43,262 bases of DNA from Exiguobacterium sp. AM39-5BH. GTDB lineage: Bacteria; Bacillota; Bacilli; Exiguobacteriales; Exiguobacteriaceae. This document shows, in pieces, positions 7,063-14,796 of the stretch (the stretch's first letter is position 1; each line of letters opens with the position of its first letter). A program made the translations under genes and the position numbers. The notes beneath the pieces are model-generated. The model made no database searches. It was not told the DNA's origin and saw only the letters and a list, made by a program, of their open reading frames with translations. The stretch lies in contig NZ_QSGS01000016.1 of the NCBI RefSeq assembly GCF_003467445.1, positions 1 to 43,262 on the forward strand, written 5' to 3'.

Positions 7063-7352
7063 TGTCTTTTTCATTTCCCCCGTACTGTATGTATCCATTT
7101 ATATGACAAGTCTAACAAATCTCACACCTCGAGTCTTTATGCCACAGCCTAACGTTCTCCTCTAAATTTTCAGAAAGAATCCAGGTGTTAAGCCATTTTC
7201 ACGTGGCCGTCGAAAGACTTTTAAGAATTTTATCGAGATTAGCCCGTCTTCATTCCCAATAAATGTTCATCAAATTAATACGGGTATTATCATATGGTAA
7301 CGCTTACAATTTAAGGGTGTCATATTCCTTTTTAGAAAGTAGGATTGCTCTG
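7063..7352. other. Intergenic region upstream of the tandem GNAT-like gene
   Basis: No ORF with a ribosome site is seen on either strand. The only recognisable element is a CodY-like 15-mer at 7165-7179 (see its entry). Confidence 0.4.
7165..7179. promoter_or_regulatory. CodY-box-like sequence
   Basis: AATTTTCAGAAAGAA agrees with the CodY consensus AATTTTCWGAAAATT at 12 of 15 positions. It lies 174 bp before the gene at 7353. One 15-mer with three mismatches can arise by chance in AT-rich spacers. Confidence 0.3.
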
Positions 7353-8225
7353 ATGAAGCAGACCTTTATCGTCAAAGAAAGTCGTGAACTTCCAACCGAG
7401 ATCCGCCCGTTACTCTTTAATCTGTATTCCTTTGACAAAGCCCCAAACCTGTTCAACCTTCCTCCAGATTGTTCCTTATACACGGGATGGCGAGGAAATG
7501 AACTCGTGGCAGCCATCCACGTGGATTACCGTGACTTCATTACCGCCCATCAGATTCGTATGACCGATGCGACGTATAAAGACCCCACGTCATTGCGTGG
7601 ATTGATTGATCACGTCCTCTATCAACTTCTTCCACAGATTCGGCAGAAGACGACGATTTCTTTAAACTTCCAAAAAAATCATCCGTTTCAACGAATTGAT
7701 TCATTCACTGCCATCGGATTCATGCCTCACCTCGAGACGACCGTATACGAGGTCTCGTTACCGCCGTATCAAAAAGACACCTACGCACAGTGGAAACTAT
7801 GTCTCGAGTATCCCGAAACGTATGAGTCCTGGTTGGCGAGCCGTAATCAATATGCCGAGCTTTTACCTGAGGCGCTGCCCCTCACGGACCGGGCCATCAA
7901 CGATTTCCATCAGAAGCAAGGGGCTTTCCATTCATTGAGACGAAATGGAATCATTGTTGGTACGATGTATAGTCGAATCGAATTTTCTCGTTGTTATATC
8001 CACGAACTCTGTCTGATGTGCGATCCGCCCATGCTTCAAGAAGGCCTCTCTTTCATCCAGCAATCCTCTTACTTAAAACTTAAGCATATTCAAGACATCA
8101 TGATTAGCACCACATCACGTCAATCAAATATTCGAGATACGCTTCTAAAGCGAAACGCTACCGAAACTACCTCTACCACTTATACATTTTTAAAAGAATT
8201 GCTTCCTCAACCTTATTTGCGCTAA
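7353..8225 (+). CDS. Putative tandem GNAT-like protein
   Basis: A 290-residue soluble protein. Two halves each resemble a degenerate GNAT acyltransferase. In the first, WRGNELVAAIHVDY and FTAIGFMPHLETTVYEV mimic the beta-strand and xxxGF ending of GNAT folds. In the second, RRNGIIVGTMYS and CYIHELCLM mimic strands 2-4. The acetyl-CoA loop Q/RxxGxG/A is not evident in either half, so activity is uncertain. The ATG at 7353 is preferred over 7263 because a weak AGTAGGAT site lies upstream and the extra N-terminus is not family-like. Monocistronic with a strong terminator. Confidence 0.5.
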   Translation: MKQTFIVKESRELPTEIRPLLFNLYSFDKAPNLFNLPPDCSLYTGWRGNELVAAIHVDYRDFITAHQIRMTDATYKDPTSLRGLIDHVLYQLLPQIRQKTTISLNFQKNHPFQRIDSFTAIGFMPHLETTVYEVSLPPYQKDTYAQWKLCLEYPETYESWLASRNQYAELLPEALPLTDRAINDFHQKQGAFHSLRRNGIIVGTMYSRIEFSRCYIHELCLMCDPPMLQEGLSFIQQSSYLKLKHIQDIMISTTSRQSNIRDTLLKRNATETTSTTYTFLKELLPQPYLR

Positions 8226-8227
8226 TA

Positions 8228-8281
8228 AAAAACACGAAACGTTCTGGGTCCAGTCATGAGACTCGTTCGTTTCGTGTTTTT
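8228..8281. terminator. Bidirectional intrinsic terminator
   Basis: AAAACACGAAACG pairs with CGTTTCGTGTTTT around a 27-base loop, with A- and T-runs on the two sides. It lies between convergent genes. Confidence 0.75.
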
Positions 8282-8651
8282 ATTCGGCAGCGTTTGTCGA
8301 TTCTATCTGGAGCGGTGGCATCTTTTCAAAGAGATCGGTTCGAAGACCCGTGTCACGTCGGTCCAACGACTCAATCCGGTCAAACTGAATTTCACGATTC
8401 GTCACACTGAACCAATACGTGATGTGGGGCTCGTCCGCAAACCGCAACGCATAGTTCGAACCGTTCAAGTGAAAGTCCACTTCTGTGGATAAAAGTTCAG
8501 ATGGCCCAATTTTTTTATGGGTCGTCAAGCGTTCCAGAACGACTTGCTCTTCATTGATCCGATAATCGACAAACGTCGCAAGTGAGAGTCCAAACACAAA
8601 TGACACCAGCGCGAACGCGCTGATCAATCCAAGAGTGATCTTTCCGTTCAT
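8280..8651 (-). CDS. Hypothetical membrane-anchored extracytoplasmic protein
   Basis: A 123-residue protein. The N-terminal hydrophobic segment (residues 5-27, ITLGLISAFALVSFVFGLSL) is an uncleaved signal anchor, followed by a polar domain of about 95 residues. The domain has alternating strand-like stretches and no cysteine or known motif. The start has GGAGGGACGG upstream; the longer frame to 8807 overlaps the next gene's promoter region and is rejected. It is divergent from the VOC epimerase gene. I do not recognise the family. Confidence 0.6.
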   Translation of the reverse strand: MNGKITLGLISAFALVSFVFGLSLATFVDYRINEEQVVLERLTTHKKIGPSELLSTEVDFHLNGSNYALRFADEPHITYWFSVTNREIQFDRIESLDRRDTGLRTDLFEKMPPLQIESTNAAE

Positions 8652-8754
8652 TTCGCCGTCCCTCCCTCTTTTAGTATATCGGATTCCGTCAAAACGTTGT
8701 GAAGTGACAATTTGTTCAAGTTTCGTCAAACTAGAGCGAGAGGAGGAAACAACC

Positions 8755-9168
8755 ATGCACATTGACCATACTGGTATCGCCGTCCGTGACTTAGATGAAG
8801 CGATCACATTTTACACGACCGTTCTACAAGGGAAGTTGGTCGACCGTTATACGAACAGGGCCGTCGGTGTCGAGACAGAGATTGCCGTCATCCACGTTGG
8901 AGACGACGTGATTGAACTGTTATTGCCGACGAGCCCGACCAGTCCCATCGCTCGCTTTATGAAAGCGCGTGGTAAAGGTGTGCACCATATCGCCTACCGT
9001 GTCGAGGATTTGGACGAATCGATCGAGTCGCTCAAACGGGACGGTGTGACTTTTTTAGAGGACACGTTACGGACGACGGCTAAAGGCCGTCGCCTCATCT
9101 ACATGGATCCCCGCCATTCCGGGGGCGTCATCGTCGAACTATGTGATTATCCGACACAAAAGCAGTGA
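8755..9168 (+). CDS. VOC-family epimerase, methylmalonyl-CoA epimerase-like
   Basis: A 137-residue vicinal-oxygen-chelate enzyme. Metal ligands appear as His5 (HTGIAV), His77/78 (VHHIAYRV) and Glu128 (VIVEL). The ending GRRLIYMDPRHSGGVIVELC is typical of methylmalonyl/ethylmalonyl-CoA epimerases, which interconvert R and S isomers of 2-methylmalonyl-CoA. The start is set by GAGAGGAGG. No mutase or propionyl-CoA carboxylase genes are adjacent, so another 2-acyl substrate or a glyoxalase-type reaction is possible. Confidence 0.75.
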   Translation: MHIDHTGIAVRDLDEAITFYTTVLQGKLVDRYTNRAVGVETEIAVIHVGDDVIELLLPTSPTSPIARFMKARGKGVHHIAYRVEDLDESIESLKRDGVTFLEDTLRTTAKGRRLIYMDPRHSGGVIVELCDYPTQKQ

Positions 9169-9197
9169 GGGCTCTGAACATCCCTCACTGCTTTTGT
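9156..9197. terminator. Bidirectional terminator overlapping both stop codons
   Basis: A 16-bp perfect stem (9156-9171 with 9182-9197) lies between the convergent epimerase and reductase genes and includes the stop codons of both. Confidence 0.85.
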
Positions 9198-10234
9198 AAT
9201 GCCTGCTCGATGATATCTCGGTTCTTCGTTTTCAATCGTTCGTTATGGGACGACACCATTGCCGTTTTCGTCGCGTCCGGATCGATGAACGTTTTCGCTC
9301 GATTGACCGCATTTGCCGCATCCTGGAAAGCACCGGCAATCAAATGGACTTTCCCTTCATGCGTCAAGATGTCGCCCGCGGCATATAGACCCGGCACCGA
9401 CGACTCACTGCTCGCATTGCCTTTCACGTAAAAATCATTCACCATCTCGACGTGAAGCTCACATTCTCCAAGAAGCGCCGTATCTTGCTCGTACCCATGA
9501 TTGATGACGACCTCGTCCACTTCCACGACCTCACGTGCGCCTGTCCCGCAATCGACAAGAGCGACGGCGTGAATCGTCGTCCCGTCCCGAGAAATCAAAT
9601 CCTCGATTTGGGTGTGCAATCGACAGTCAACGCGACCACAGAGAAGCTTATCGACTTGCGACTCATGGCCTTTGAGCGCCTCTTTCCGATACGTCAAAAT
9701 GACACGCTCGGCGATCGGTTCAAGTTCGTTGGCCCAATCGATTGCACTATTGCCGCCACCCGAGATCAACACCGTCTTCCCTTTAAACGCCATGAGCGAT
9801 TTGACCGTATAGTGCAAGTTGGAGACCTCAAAGCGTTCCGCACCGCTAATATCGATTTTCTGCGGTTGCAGAATCCCACTTCCTGTCGCGACAATGACCG
9901 TCTTCGATCGATGTTGGCCGTGCGTCGTATCCAACACGAAATGGCCATCGTGATCTTTCGTCATCGATTCGACTTTTTCGCCGAGCACGACGGTTGGATC
10001 AAACGTCAAGCCTTGCTCTACCAACTGTTCGATGAGTCGGGCCCCGGTCGTCGGTGTGACACCGCCGACATCCCAAATCATCTTCTCTGGATAGACATGG
10101 ATCTTACCGCCGAGATGCGGTTGAAATTCAATCAACTTCGTCTTCATGCCTCGCAAGCCGCTGTAAAACGTCGCATATAGCCCGGCCGGTCCGCCTCCAA
10201 TAATCGTTACATCATATAGGTCTTGTTCGCTCAT
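9185..10234 (-). CDS. Ferredoxin/flavodoxin-NADP+ reductase, thioredoxin reductase-like (YumC type)
   Basis: A 349-residue flavoprotein that moves electrons between NADPH and ferredoxin or flavodoxin. GGGPAGLY near residue 13 binds FAD and SGGGNSAIDWA binds NADP. GLYAAGDILTHEGKVHLIAGA is the C-terminal FAD loop. It lacks the CxxC of true thioredoxin reductases, as expected for the FNR2/YumC family. ATG 10234 is preferred over GTG 10243, which would abut the GAGGAAGG site. It has its own TATAGT promoter overlapped by a Fur-like box, shared back-to-back with a siderophore-type ATPase, so iron limitation probably induces it. It may supply electrons for ferric siderophore reduction. Confidence 0.9.
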   Translation of the reverse strand: MSEQDLYDVTIIGGGPAGLYATFYSGLRGMKTKLIEFQPHLGGKIHVYPEKMIWDVGGVTPTTGARLIEQLVEQGLTFDPTVVLGEKVESMTKDHDGHFVLDTTHGQHRSKTVIVATGSGILQPQKIDISGAERFEVSNLHYTVKSLMAFKGKTVLISGGGNSAIDWANELEPIAERVILTYRKEALKGHESQVDKLLCGRVDCRLHTQIEDLISRDGTTIHAVALVDCGTGAREVVEVDEVVINHGYEQDTALLGECELHVEMVNDFYVKGNASSESSVPGLYAAGDILTHEGKVHLIAGAFQDAANAVNRAKTFIDPDATKTAMVSSHNERLKTKNRDIIEQALQKQ

Positions 10235-10265
10235 CGTCTTCACCCTTCCTCAAAAGTCCAGCGCC

Positions 10266-10285
10266 ATTGATTCTCATTCTCATTA
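10266..10285. promoter_or_regulatory. Fur-like box, leftward gene
   Basis: ATTGATTCTCATTCTCATTA carries repeated TCATT/GAGAAT hexamers like the Fur consensus. It lies just downstream of the leftward -10 box, where repressor binding would block the FNR promoter. Confidence 0.6.
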
Positions 10286-10314
10286 ACTATACCTTGAATT
10301 CGACCGCTCGACAA
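10286..10314 (-). promoter_or_regulatory. Promoter of the FNR gene
   Basis: On the minus strand TTGTCG (10309-10314) and TATAGT (10286-10291) are 17 bp apart. Confidence 0.7.
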
Positions 10315-10337
10315 TCTATTTTGACGTCAAACAAACA

Positions 10338-10366
10338 TTGACACGATGTGTCGCACTTGCTATAGT
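10338..10366 (+). promoter_or_regulatory. Promoter of the siderophore ATPase gene
   Basis: A perfect TTGACA (10338-10343) is spaced 17 bp from TATAGT (10361-10366). Confidence 0.8.
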
Positions 10367-10377
10367 AAATTCGATAT

Positions 10378-10392
10378 TGAGAATCATTATCA
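10378..10392. promoter_or_regulatory. Fur box, rightward gene
   Basis: TGAGAATCATTATCA is a 7-1-7 inverted repeat with one mismatch to TGATAATNATTATCA. It starts about five bases after the expected transcription start. Confidence 0.8.
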
Positions 10393-10423
10393 TGGACATG
10401 ATCTACTGGAAGGAGGAGTCTAT

Positions 10424-11272
10424 TTGTCGAGGATACAAACGACGGAGATCGAGGTCGGATACGGTGATAAGACGATTGTAAAACAATTGAGCTTGTCGAT
10501 TCCTGATCATAAAATCACGACGATTATTGGACCGAACGGTTGCGGAAAATCGACACTCTTAAAAGCGATGACACGGATTCTTTCCCCTTCTAGAGGCTCT
10601 GTCCACTTAGACGGCGCTGACATCGCGAAGAGTAATACGAAAGAGATCGCCCGTAAAATGGCCATTTTGCCACAAACGCCCGAAGGTGCCGGCGGCTTGA
10701 CGGTGGGCGAACTCGTATCTTACGGTCGATTCCCGTATCAATCCGGATTTGGACGTCTCTCGAAACACGACCATGAAGTCATCGACTGGGCACTCGATGT
10801 GACCGGAACACTCGTTTATAAAGATCGTAACGTCGATGCCCTCTCAGGCGGGCAACGGCAACGCGTATGGATTGCGATGGCACTCGCCCAAGAGACCGAC
10901 TTAATCTTCTTGGACGAACCGACAACATATCTCGATTTGGCCCATCAGCTCGAAGTGCTCGAACTGCTCGAAACGCTTAATCGGGAGCAAGGGCGGACCA
11001 TCGTCATGGTGCTCCACGATTTGAACCAGGCCGCTCGCTTTGCCGATCATATCGTTGCGATGAAAGACGGCGAGGTGCTCGCGACCGGTTCGGCTGAGGA
11101 AGTCATTTGTCCGCTCGTGCTCAGACAAGTTTTCCATATCGATGCCATCATCGGGCGTGACCCCCGGACCGAAAAACCGATGTGTCTCACTTACCATTTG
11201 ATTAAAGATGAGCTAAAAGAAGCGCCCCCTGCCCAGCAGGCCGCCGCCACCTTGCTTGCCAATGCCCGTTAA
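10424..11272 (+). CDS. ABC transporter ATP-binding protein, ferric siderophore/heme type
   Basis: A 282-residue FecE/FhuC-type ATPase. The Walker A motif is GPNGCGKST, the signature LSGGQRQRVWIA, Walker B LIFLDEPT, and the switch His follows in VLHDLNQAARF. TTG at 10424 is chosen because AAGGAGGAG precedes it by five bases; the frame upstream would run into the Fur box. The Fur box and the perfect promoter make it iron-repressed. No permease or binding protein lies nearby, so it probably energises siderophore permeases encoded elsewhere, like YusV in Bacillus. That shared-ATPase role is inference. Confidence 0.9.
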   Translation: MSRIQTTEIEVGYGDKTIVKQLSLSIPDHKITTIIGPNGCGKSTLLKAMTRILSPSRGSVHLDGADIAKSNTKEIARKMAILPQTPEGAGGLTVGELVSYGRFPYQSGFGRLSKHDHEVIDWALDVTGTLVYKDRNVDALSGGQRQRVWIAMALAQETDLIFLDEPTTYLDLAHQLEVLELLETLNREQGRTIVMVLHDLNQAARFADHIVAMKDGEVLATGSAEEVICPLVLRQVFHIDAIIGRDPRTEKPMCLTYHLIKDELKEAPPAQQAAATLLANAR

Positions 11273-11280
11273 TTTCCTTG

Positions 11281-11309
11281 AACGTCCCGCACATCGCGAG
11301 ACGTTTTTT
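11281..11309 (+). terminator. Intrinsic terminator
   Basis: AACGTC-CGC pairs with GCG-GACGTT, followed by TTTT, right after the ATPase gene. Confidence 0.75.
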
Positions 11310-11379
11310 CGATTCCTGCACGTTAGTGAGGAGGAAGGCACGGGTAATACATCGAAGGTATTGAAAAAGGAGGCACGTT

Positions 11380-11934
11380 ATGGATTGGCTCGATGGATTA
11401 TTTGTTCTCACCTCGGTCGCTTGGCTATATGAAATTTGGCGATACCGAAACCGGTCCGAACCGACCGATGGTGCCAGTGAGCACGCTAGTTTTTATATCG
11501 TCTCATTGATGATGGTTACCGTATTCGCTATCTCGATCGGACTTTCTGTTTGGACCGATACACGTCAGGCCACACTGCAACGCCTGCTCGGCCTGAGCGG
11601 GTTCATCGCCGGTGTCTCACTTCGCTATTGGGGCATCCGACAATTGCGCCATCAGTTCACCCGCCACGTCGTCGTCCGGCCCGCGGATGAGCTCGTCAGT
11701 TCGGGACCGTATCGTTATTTACGCCACCCCCTCTACACGGGGCTCTTATTTATCACGTTCGGATTTTCACTCTTTTTCGCGCCTTGGACGATTGCTCTCG
11801 TCGGTACATGTTTGATGAGTCTCGCTCTCTTATGGCGCATCCATATCGAGGAGAAAATGTTGACATCTCACTTCGGTGTGACTTATGAGAGGTGGGCCAA
11901 ATCACGTAAACGTTTGATTCCATTCATTTATTGA
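11380..11934 (+). CDS. Isoprenylcysteine carboxyl methyltransferase-family membrane protein
   Basis: A 184-residue integral membrane protein with about five helices. GPYRYLRHPLYTG and the C-terminal EEKMLTSHFGVTYERWAKSR are the conserved SAM-binding and active-site blocks of the ICMT/phospholipid methyltransferase (PEMT) superfamily. Bacterial members are often of unknown substrate; lipid or small-molecule O/N-methylation is the usual guess. AAAGGAGG precedes the start. Monocistronic, with a long-stem terminator behind it. Confidence 0.8.
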   Translation: MDWLDGLFVLTSVAWLYEIWRYRNRSEPTDGASEHASFYIVSLMMVTVFAISIGLSVWTDTRQATLQRLLGLSGFIAGVSLRYWGIRQLRHQFTRHVVVRPADELVSSGPYRYLRHPLYTGLLFITFGFSLFFAPWTIALVGTCLMSLALLWRIHIEEKMLTSHFGVTYERWAKSRKRLIPFIY

Positions 11935-11950
11935 GCGTGAACACATCACT

Positions 11951-11995
11951 ACACACAAGCACACCTGTCGCCAAGGGACAAATGTGCTTGTGTGT
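11951..11995. terminator. Intrinsic terminator, long stem
   Basis: ACACACAAGCACA (11951-11963) pairs with TGTGCTTGTGTGT (11983-11995). An inner TGTC/GACA pairing extends it. It lies between convergent genes. Confidence 0.75.
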
Positions 11996-12025
11996 TTGCA
12001 TAATACCGATGGACATTCAAAGAAA

Positions 12026-12598
12026 TCACTCGTCCTTGCTTTGAAGCTCGAGCGTCATATAATCAAAGCGACCCCCAGAGATTTCAATCTCTTTCTCTTT
12101 TCTGAAGCCAAGACGCTCATAGAGCCGAGCAGCCGCCGGGTTTGTCTGGTCGACGTTGAGCGTGACGTGGGGGATGTTCATGTCCTGCGCGTGAGCAATC
12201 GCCTGTTGAATCAATTGCGTTCCGATGCCGCGTCCACCGAACGTCACGTCGACAGCGACCGAGTCGATATACAGGACATCACCTTCCGTTTCAACATCTA
12301 AATCGTCGGACTGACCGTGTGTCCGAAGCCATGTTTTAATCGGTTCATCGAGCATTATCGCCTGCTCACCATGATAGGCAATCAAGATGCCTGCAATCGT
12401 CGCCTCTGTTTCGGCTACCCATATATTCTCATAGCTCAAGCGGTTGCCAGGCTGGCCAATCCACATCGCTAATCGGTCGAGCACTTGCCGTTGATCAGAT
12501 GTGCCGGTCAATGAATAGGCGATTTCATGAATCGCCGTATAGACGAGCGGTGCAATCTGCAACTGATCGTCTGGTGTCGCTTTTCGAATATTCATCAT
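12026..12598 (-). CDS. GNAT family N-acetyltransferase
   Basis: A 190-residue GNAT enzyme. The acetyl-CoA loop is GGRGIGTQL, preceded by YIDSVAVDVTF. The ending NPAAARLYERLGFRKEKE is canonical. Residues 1-70 form a longer than usual N-terminal helical part. Two adjacent ATGs (12598 and 12595) follow GGAGG at 5 and 8 bases; either may be used. The acceptor substrate is unknown. Confidence 0.85.
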   Translation of the reverse strand: MMNIRKATPDDQLQIAPLVYTAIHEIAYSLTGTSDQRQVLDRLAMWIGQPGNRLSYENIWVAETEATIAGILIAYHGEQAIMLDEPIKTWLRTHGQSDDLDVETEGDVLYIDSVAVDVTFGGRGIGTQLIQQAIAHAQDMNIPHVTLNVDQTNPAAARLYERLGFRKEKEIEISGGRFDYMTLELQSKDE

Positions 12599-12692
12599 TA
12601 TCGCCTCCATCCATCAGTCTAGCATAAAGCTGTTCATAAGGGGTTTGTCAGTTCGTAAAGTGTGGGATGATACAAACTAAAGGGAGGAATGC

Positions 12693-13445
12693 ATGATGAA
12701 AGCGATTTTGACAGGTATGAACGGGACCGTCGCTCCCGTCGTCGCCGAGACGTTAAGGAGACATGGCATCGAGCCTGTCGCCTGGGACCGGACGAAAGTA
12801 TCGACCACAAACGAAGCCGAGATGCGACGTTTCATCGAATCGGTGCGCCCCAACTACTTTCTTCATATCGGGATGGGTGCAGTCGAATGGGCCGACACGT
12901 TAGCACGTCTATGTGGAGAATATAAGATCCCATTTCTCTTCACGAGCACCGTCTCGGTCTTCTCAGACAACGTGACAGGACCAATCACGCCGGAGACCCC
13001 GCCTGACGCTTCGGACGAATACGGCGCATATAAACGGGCATGCGAAGAGACCATTGCCCGGACAAATCCCGGTGCCCAAATCGTGCGACTCGGTTGGCAA
13101 ATTGGGAATGGCGCCGGTTCGAATAACATGATGGATTATTTTGAGAATGAGATGAAGCAACAAGGCGTCATCGTTGCCAGTGCCCACTGGTACCCATCCT
13201 GCTCTTTTTTAGAAGATACGGCTGAAGCGTTGTTTGAGATCATGACGAAACGTGGACCCGGACTATACCAATTGAACGGAAATTCAAGCCATTCGCTCTA
13301 CGACATCGCGCTTGCATTAAAGGAACTACATGATACGTCTTGGCAAATCGAACAAGCGGATGAACCGAAACGAGATAATCGGATGATCGATATGAACATC
13401 ACGATTCAACCGATTACGAAACGACTTGCACTACACATAAAGTGA
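12693..13445 (+). CDS. SDR-superfamily NAD-dependent reductase, RmlD-like
   Basis: A 250-residue extended-SDR protein resembling dTDP-4-dehydrorhamnose reductase. There is a partial N-terminal nucleotide loop (LTGMNGTVAPVV), STVSVFSDNVTGP, and the catalytic YGAYKRACEE (YxxxK). RmlD proteins are about 285 residues, so this is on the short side and the Gly-rich loop is atypical. No other rhamnose genes are near, so a different sugar or carbonyl substrate is likely. GGAGG precedes ATG-ATG at 12693. It converges with the P450 gene on a shared terminator. Confidence 0.75.
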   Translation: MMKAILTGMNGTVAPVVAETLRRHGIEPVAWDRTKVSTTNEAEMRRFIESVRPNYFLHIGMGAVEWADTLARLCGEYKIPFLFTSTVSVFSDNVTGPITPETPPDASDEYGAYKRACEETIARTNPGAQIVRLGWQIGNGAGSNNMMDYFENEMKQQGVIVASAHWYPSCSFLEDTAEALFEIMTKRGPGLYQLNGNSSHSLYDIALALKELHDTSWQIEQADEPKRDNRMIDMNITIQPITKRLALHIK

Positions 13446-13466
13446 GTCGCCCGAAGGCGACTCACT
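13441..13466. terminator. Bidirectional terminator overlapping both stop codons
   Basis: An 11-bp perfect stem (13441-13451 with 13456-13466), loop CGAA, is followed by TTT. Stop codons of the convergent reductase and P450 genes lie inside it. Confidence 0.85.
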
Positions 13467-14712
13467 TTTGTTCGTTCCGTTCAATATGGTTCAGAATAAG
13501 CCCACTTTTCGGTAAACTCGGCAAATCCACAAAGCTATAGCTTAAATCTTGAGATGGCACCGCATAGCGATAATGATTCAAAAACACGTCAATCGTCTCA
13601 CGCAAAATCTCAATCGTCACATGTTCCCCAGCACAGCGATGCCCAAAATCGACGTCTCCCCCGCCTTGAGGAATAAAAGCGAACGGACTTTCGGTCCAAC
13701 TCTTGAACCGCTCCGGATTGAATTGGTCAGGCTCTGACCAGAGCGCAAAATCGTGATTTGTTCCATATAGGTCAAGCAAGACAAGAGTACCTTGCTCGAA
13801 CGCATAATCATTCCATTCGAAGTTTCGTCTGACCCTCGCTGCCGTCACAGGAAAGAACGGATAAAAACGCCTTACTTCTTGAACAAACCATGTCGGTTCA
13901 ATCTCACCATGAGCCAACTTGGCACGGGATTCAGGGAATTGATGAAGCGCGAGCACGGTAAATAAGACATAAATCGATACTGCCACGGTCGGTCGTAAAA
14001 TATTAATGACCTCGACGGCCACAACATCTGCCGGCAACAGTTCCCCTGCCTCATCTCGATGCCAAGTAAATTCATATAACGCTGTCTGCTTGTTCGGGAG
14101 AAGGCGGTTCGTTCGTACTTCCTCGACCATCTCACGGATCCACGACTCCGCTGAAGAACGAGCCGTCCGTCCACGGAGATGCTTCAGTCCGAGTGCGGTG
14201 CCGGATTCGAACAACAACCTCATTTCGTCCGTACGGCGTTTCACTTCGTTTTCGCGAAGCGGAACACCGGCCCATTCACAAACGGCCCGCATAAGTACTT
14301 CTTGCGCTACATCATATAGTACTGTTTCGCTCTCGGCCGCATCGAGCGTTCGTTCCCACCCTCGTCTTACGAGCTTTGTCAACCGCTCGATGTTTGCTGG
14401 AAACATAAGTGCCATAAACATCTTTTTACGATGCGTATGAGCCGTTCCATCTAGCGTCTGCACTCCATCTTCACCGAACAGTGTCTTTAATAATCGTTTC
14501 GGCGCCGCATCTTGCCGGACAAACTTATCGGCATCATAAAACACAGCTGCCGCTTCAGCACCACCGAGACAGACGACCCGTTCACCAAGCAGACGTGTTT
14601 CAAATAAATTCGATTGAAAGCTCTTTCGTCGGTTCGGCACGTAGAGATAGCCTTCTCGCATGAACGCCAAACTATGGTCGAGCCCCTCCTCTTTCGGGAT
14701 TTGTCGCGTCAT
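13462..14712 (-). CDS. Cytochrome P450, CYP152 fatty-acid peroxygenase (CypC-like)
   Basis: A 416-residue P450 that uses H2O2 directly to hydroxylate long-chain fatty acids. The heme-thiolate motif GGGDVDFGHRCAGE places Cys360. The I helix has INILRPTVAV with Arg240-Pro241 in place of the usual acid-alcohol pair, the CYP152 hallmark in which the substrate carboxylate acts as acid-base. Residue 85 is Gln, as in P450 BSbeta, rather than the His of decarboxylating OleT, so hydroxylation is expected. ATG 14712 follows GGAAAGGAT by eight bases; a TTG at 14718 is less likely. It is transcribed divergently from a potassium channel gene. Confidence 0.92.
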   Translation of the reverse strand: MTRQIPKEEGLDHSLAFMREGYLYVPNRRKSFQSNLFETRLLGERVVCLGGAEAAAVFYDADKFVRQDAAPKRLLKTLFGEDGVQTLDGTAHTHRKKMFMALMFPANIERLTKLVRRGWERTLDAAESETVLYDVAQEVLMRAVCEWAGVPLRENEVKRRTDEMRLLFESGTALGLKHLRGRTARSSAESWIREMVEEVRTNRLLPNKQTALYEFTWHRDEAGELLPADVVAVEVINILRPTVAVSIYVLFTVLALHQFPESRAKLAHGEIEPTWFVQEVRRFYPFFPVTAARVRRNFEWNDYAFEQGTLVLLDLYGTNHDFALWSEPDQFNPERFKSWTESPFAFIPQGGGDVDFGHRCAGEHVTIEILRETIDVFLNHYRYAVPSQDLSYSFVDLPSLPKSGLILNHIERNEQK

Positions 14713-14755
14713 GATCAACCATCCTTTCCTTTTTTAACTATAAAGGATGTTCCCC

Positions 14756-14770
14756 TGTTCGTAGCGAACA
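14756..14770. promoter_or_regulatory. Perfect palindrome between divergent genes
   Basis: TGTTCGTAGCGAACA is a 6-3-6 inverted repeat in the 84-bp gap between the P450 and channel starts. It could be an operator serving one or both. The half-site order is the reverse of the LexA/DinR box. A TATAGT -10 for the P450 lies about 15 bp away (14735-14740). Confidence 0.4.
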
Positions 14771-14796
14771 AACCTATACGGAAAGGAGGAAAACAG

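Noticed and set aside
8290..8807. Longer 175-residue version of the minus-strand protein starting at 8807
   Set aside because: The extra 52 residues overlap the start of the divergent epimerase gene and lack a ribosome site; ATG 8651 has GGAGGGACGG.
9452..10180. 242-residue plus-strand frame
   Set aside because: It is the antisense shadow of the ferredoxin-NADP reductase; no ribosome site and no family-like sequence.
10321..10330. TTGACGTCAA palindrome between the two Fur promoters
   Set aside because: A ten-base palindrome with no partner copy and no known regulator; probably chance.
13872..14440. Overlapping frames on both strands within the P450 gene
   Set aside because: They carry no motifs and lack ribosome sites; the P450 reading explains the region.
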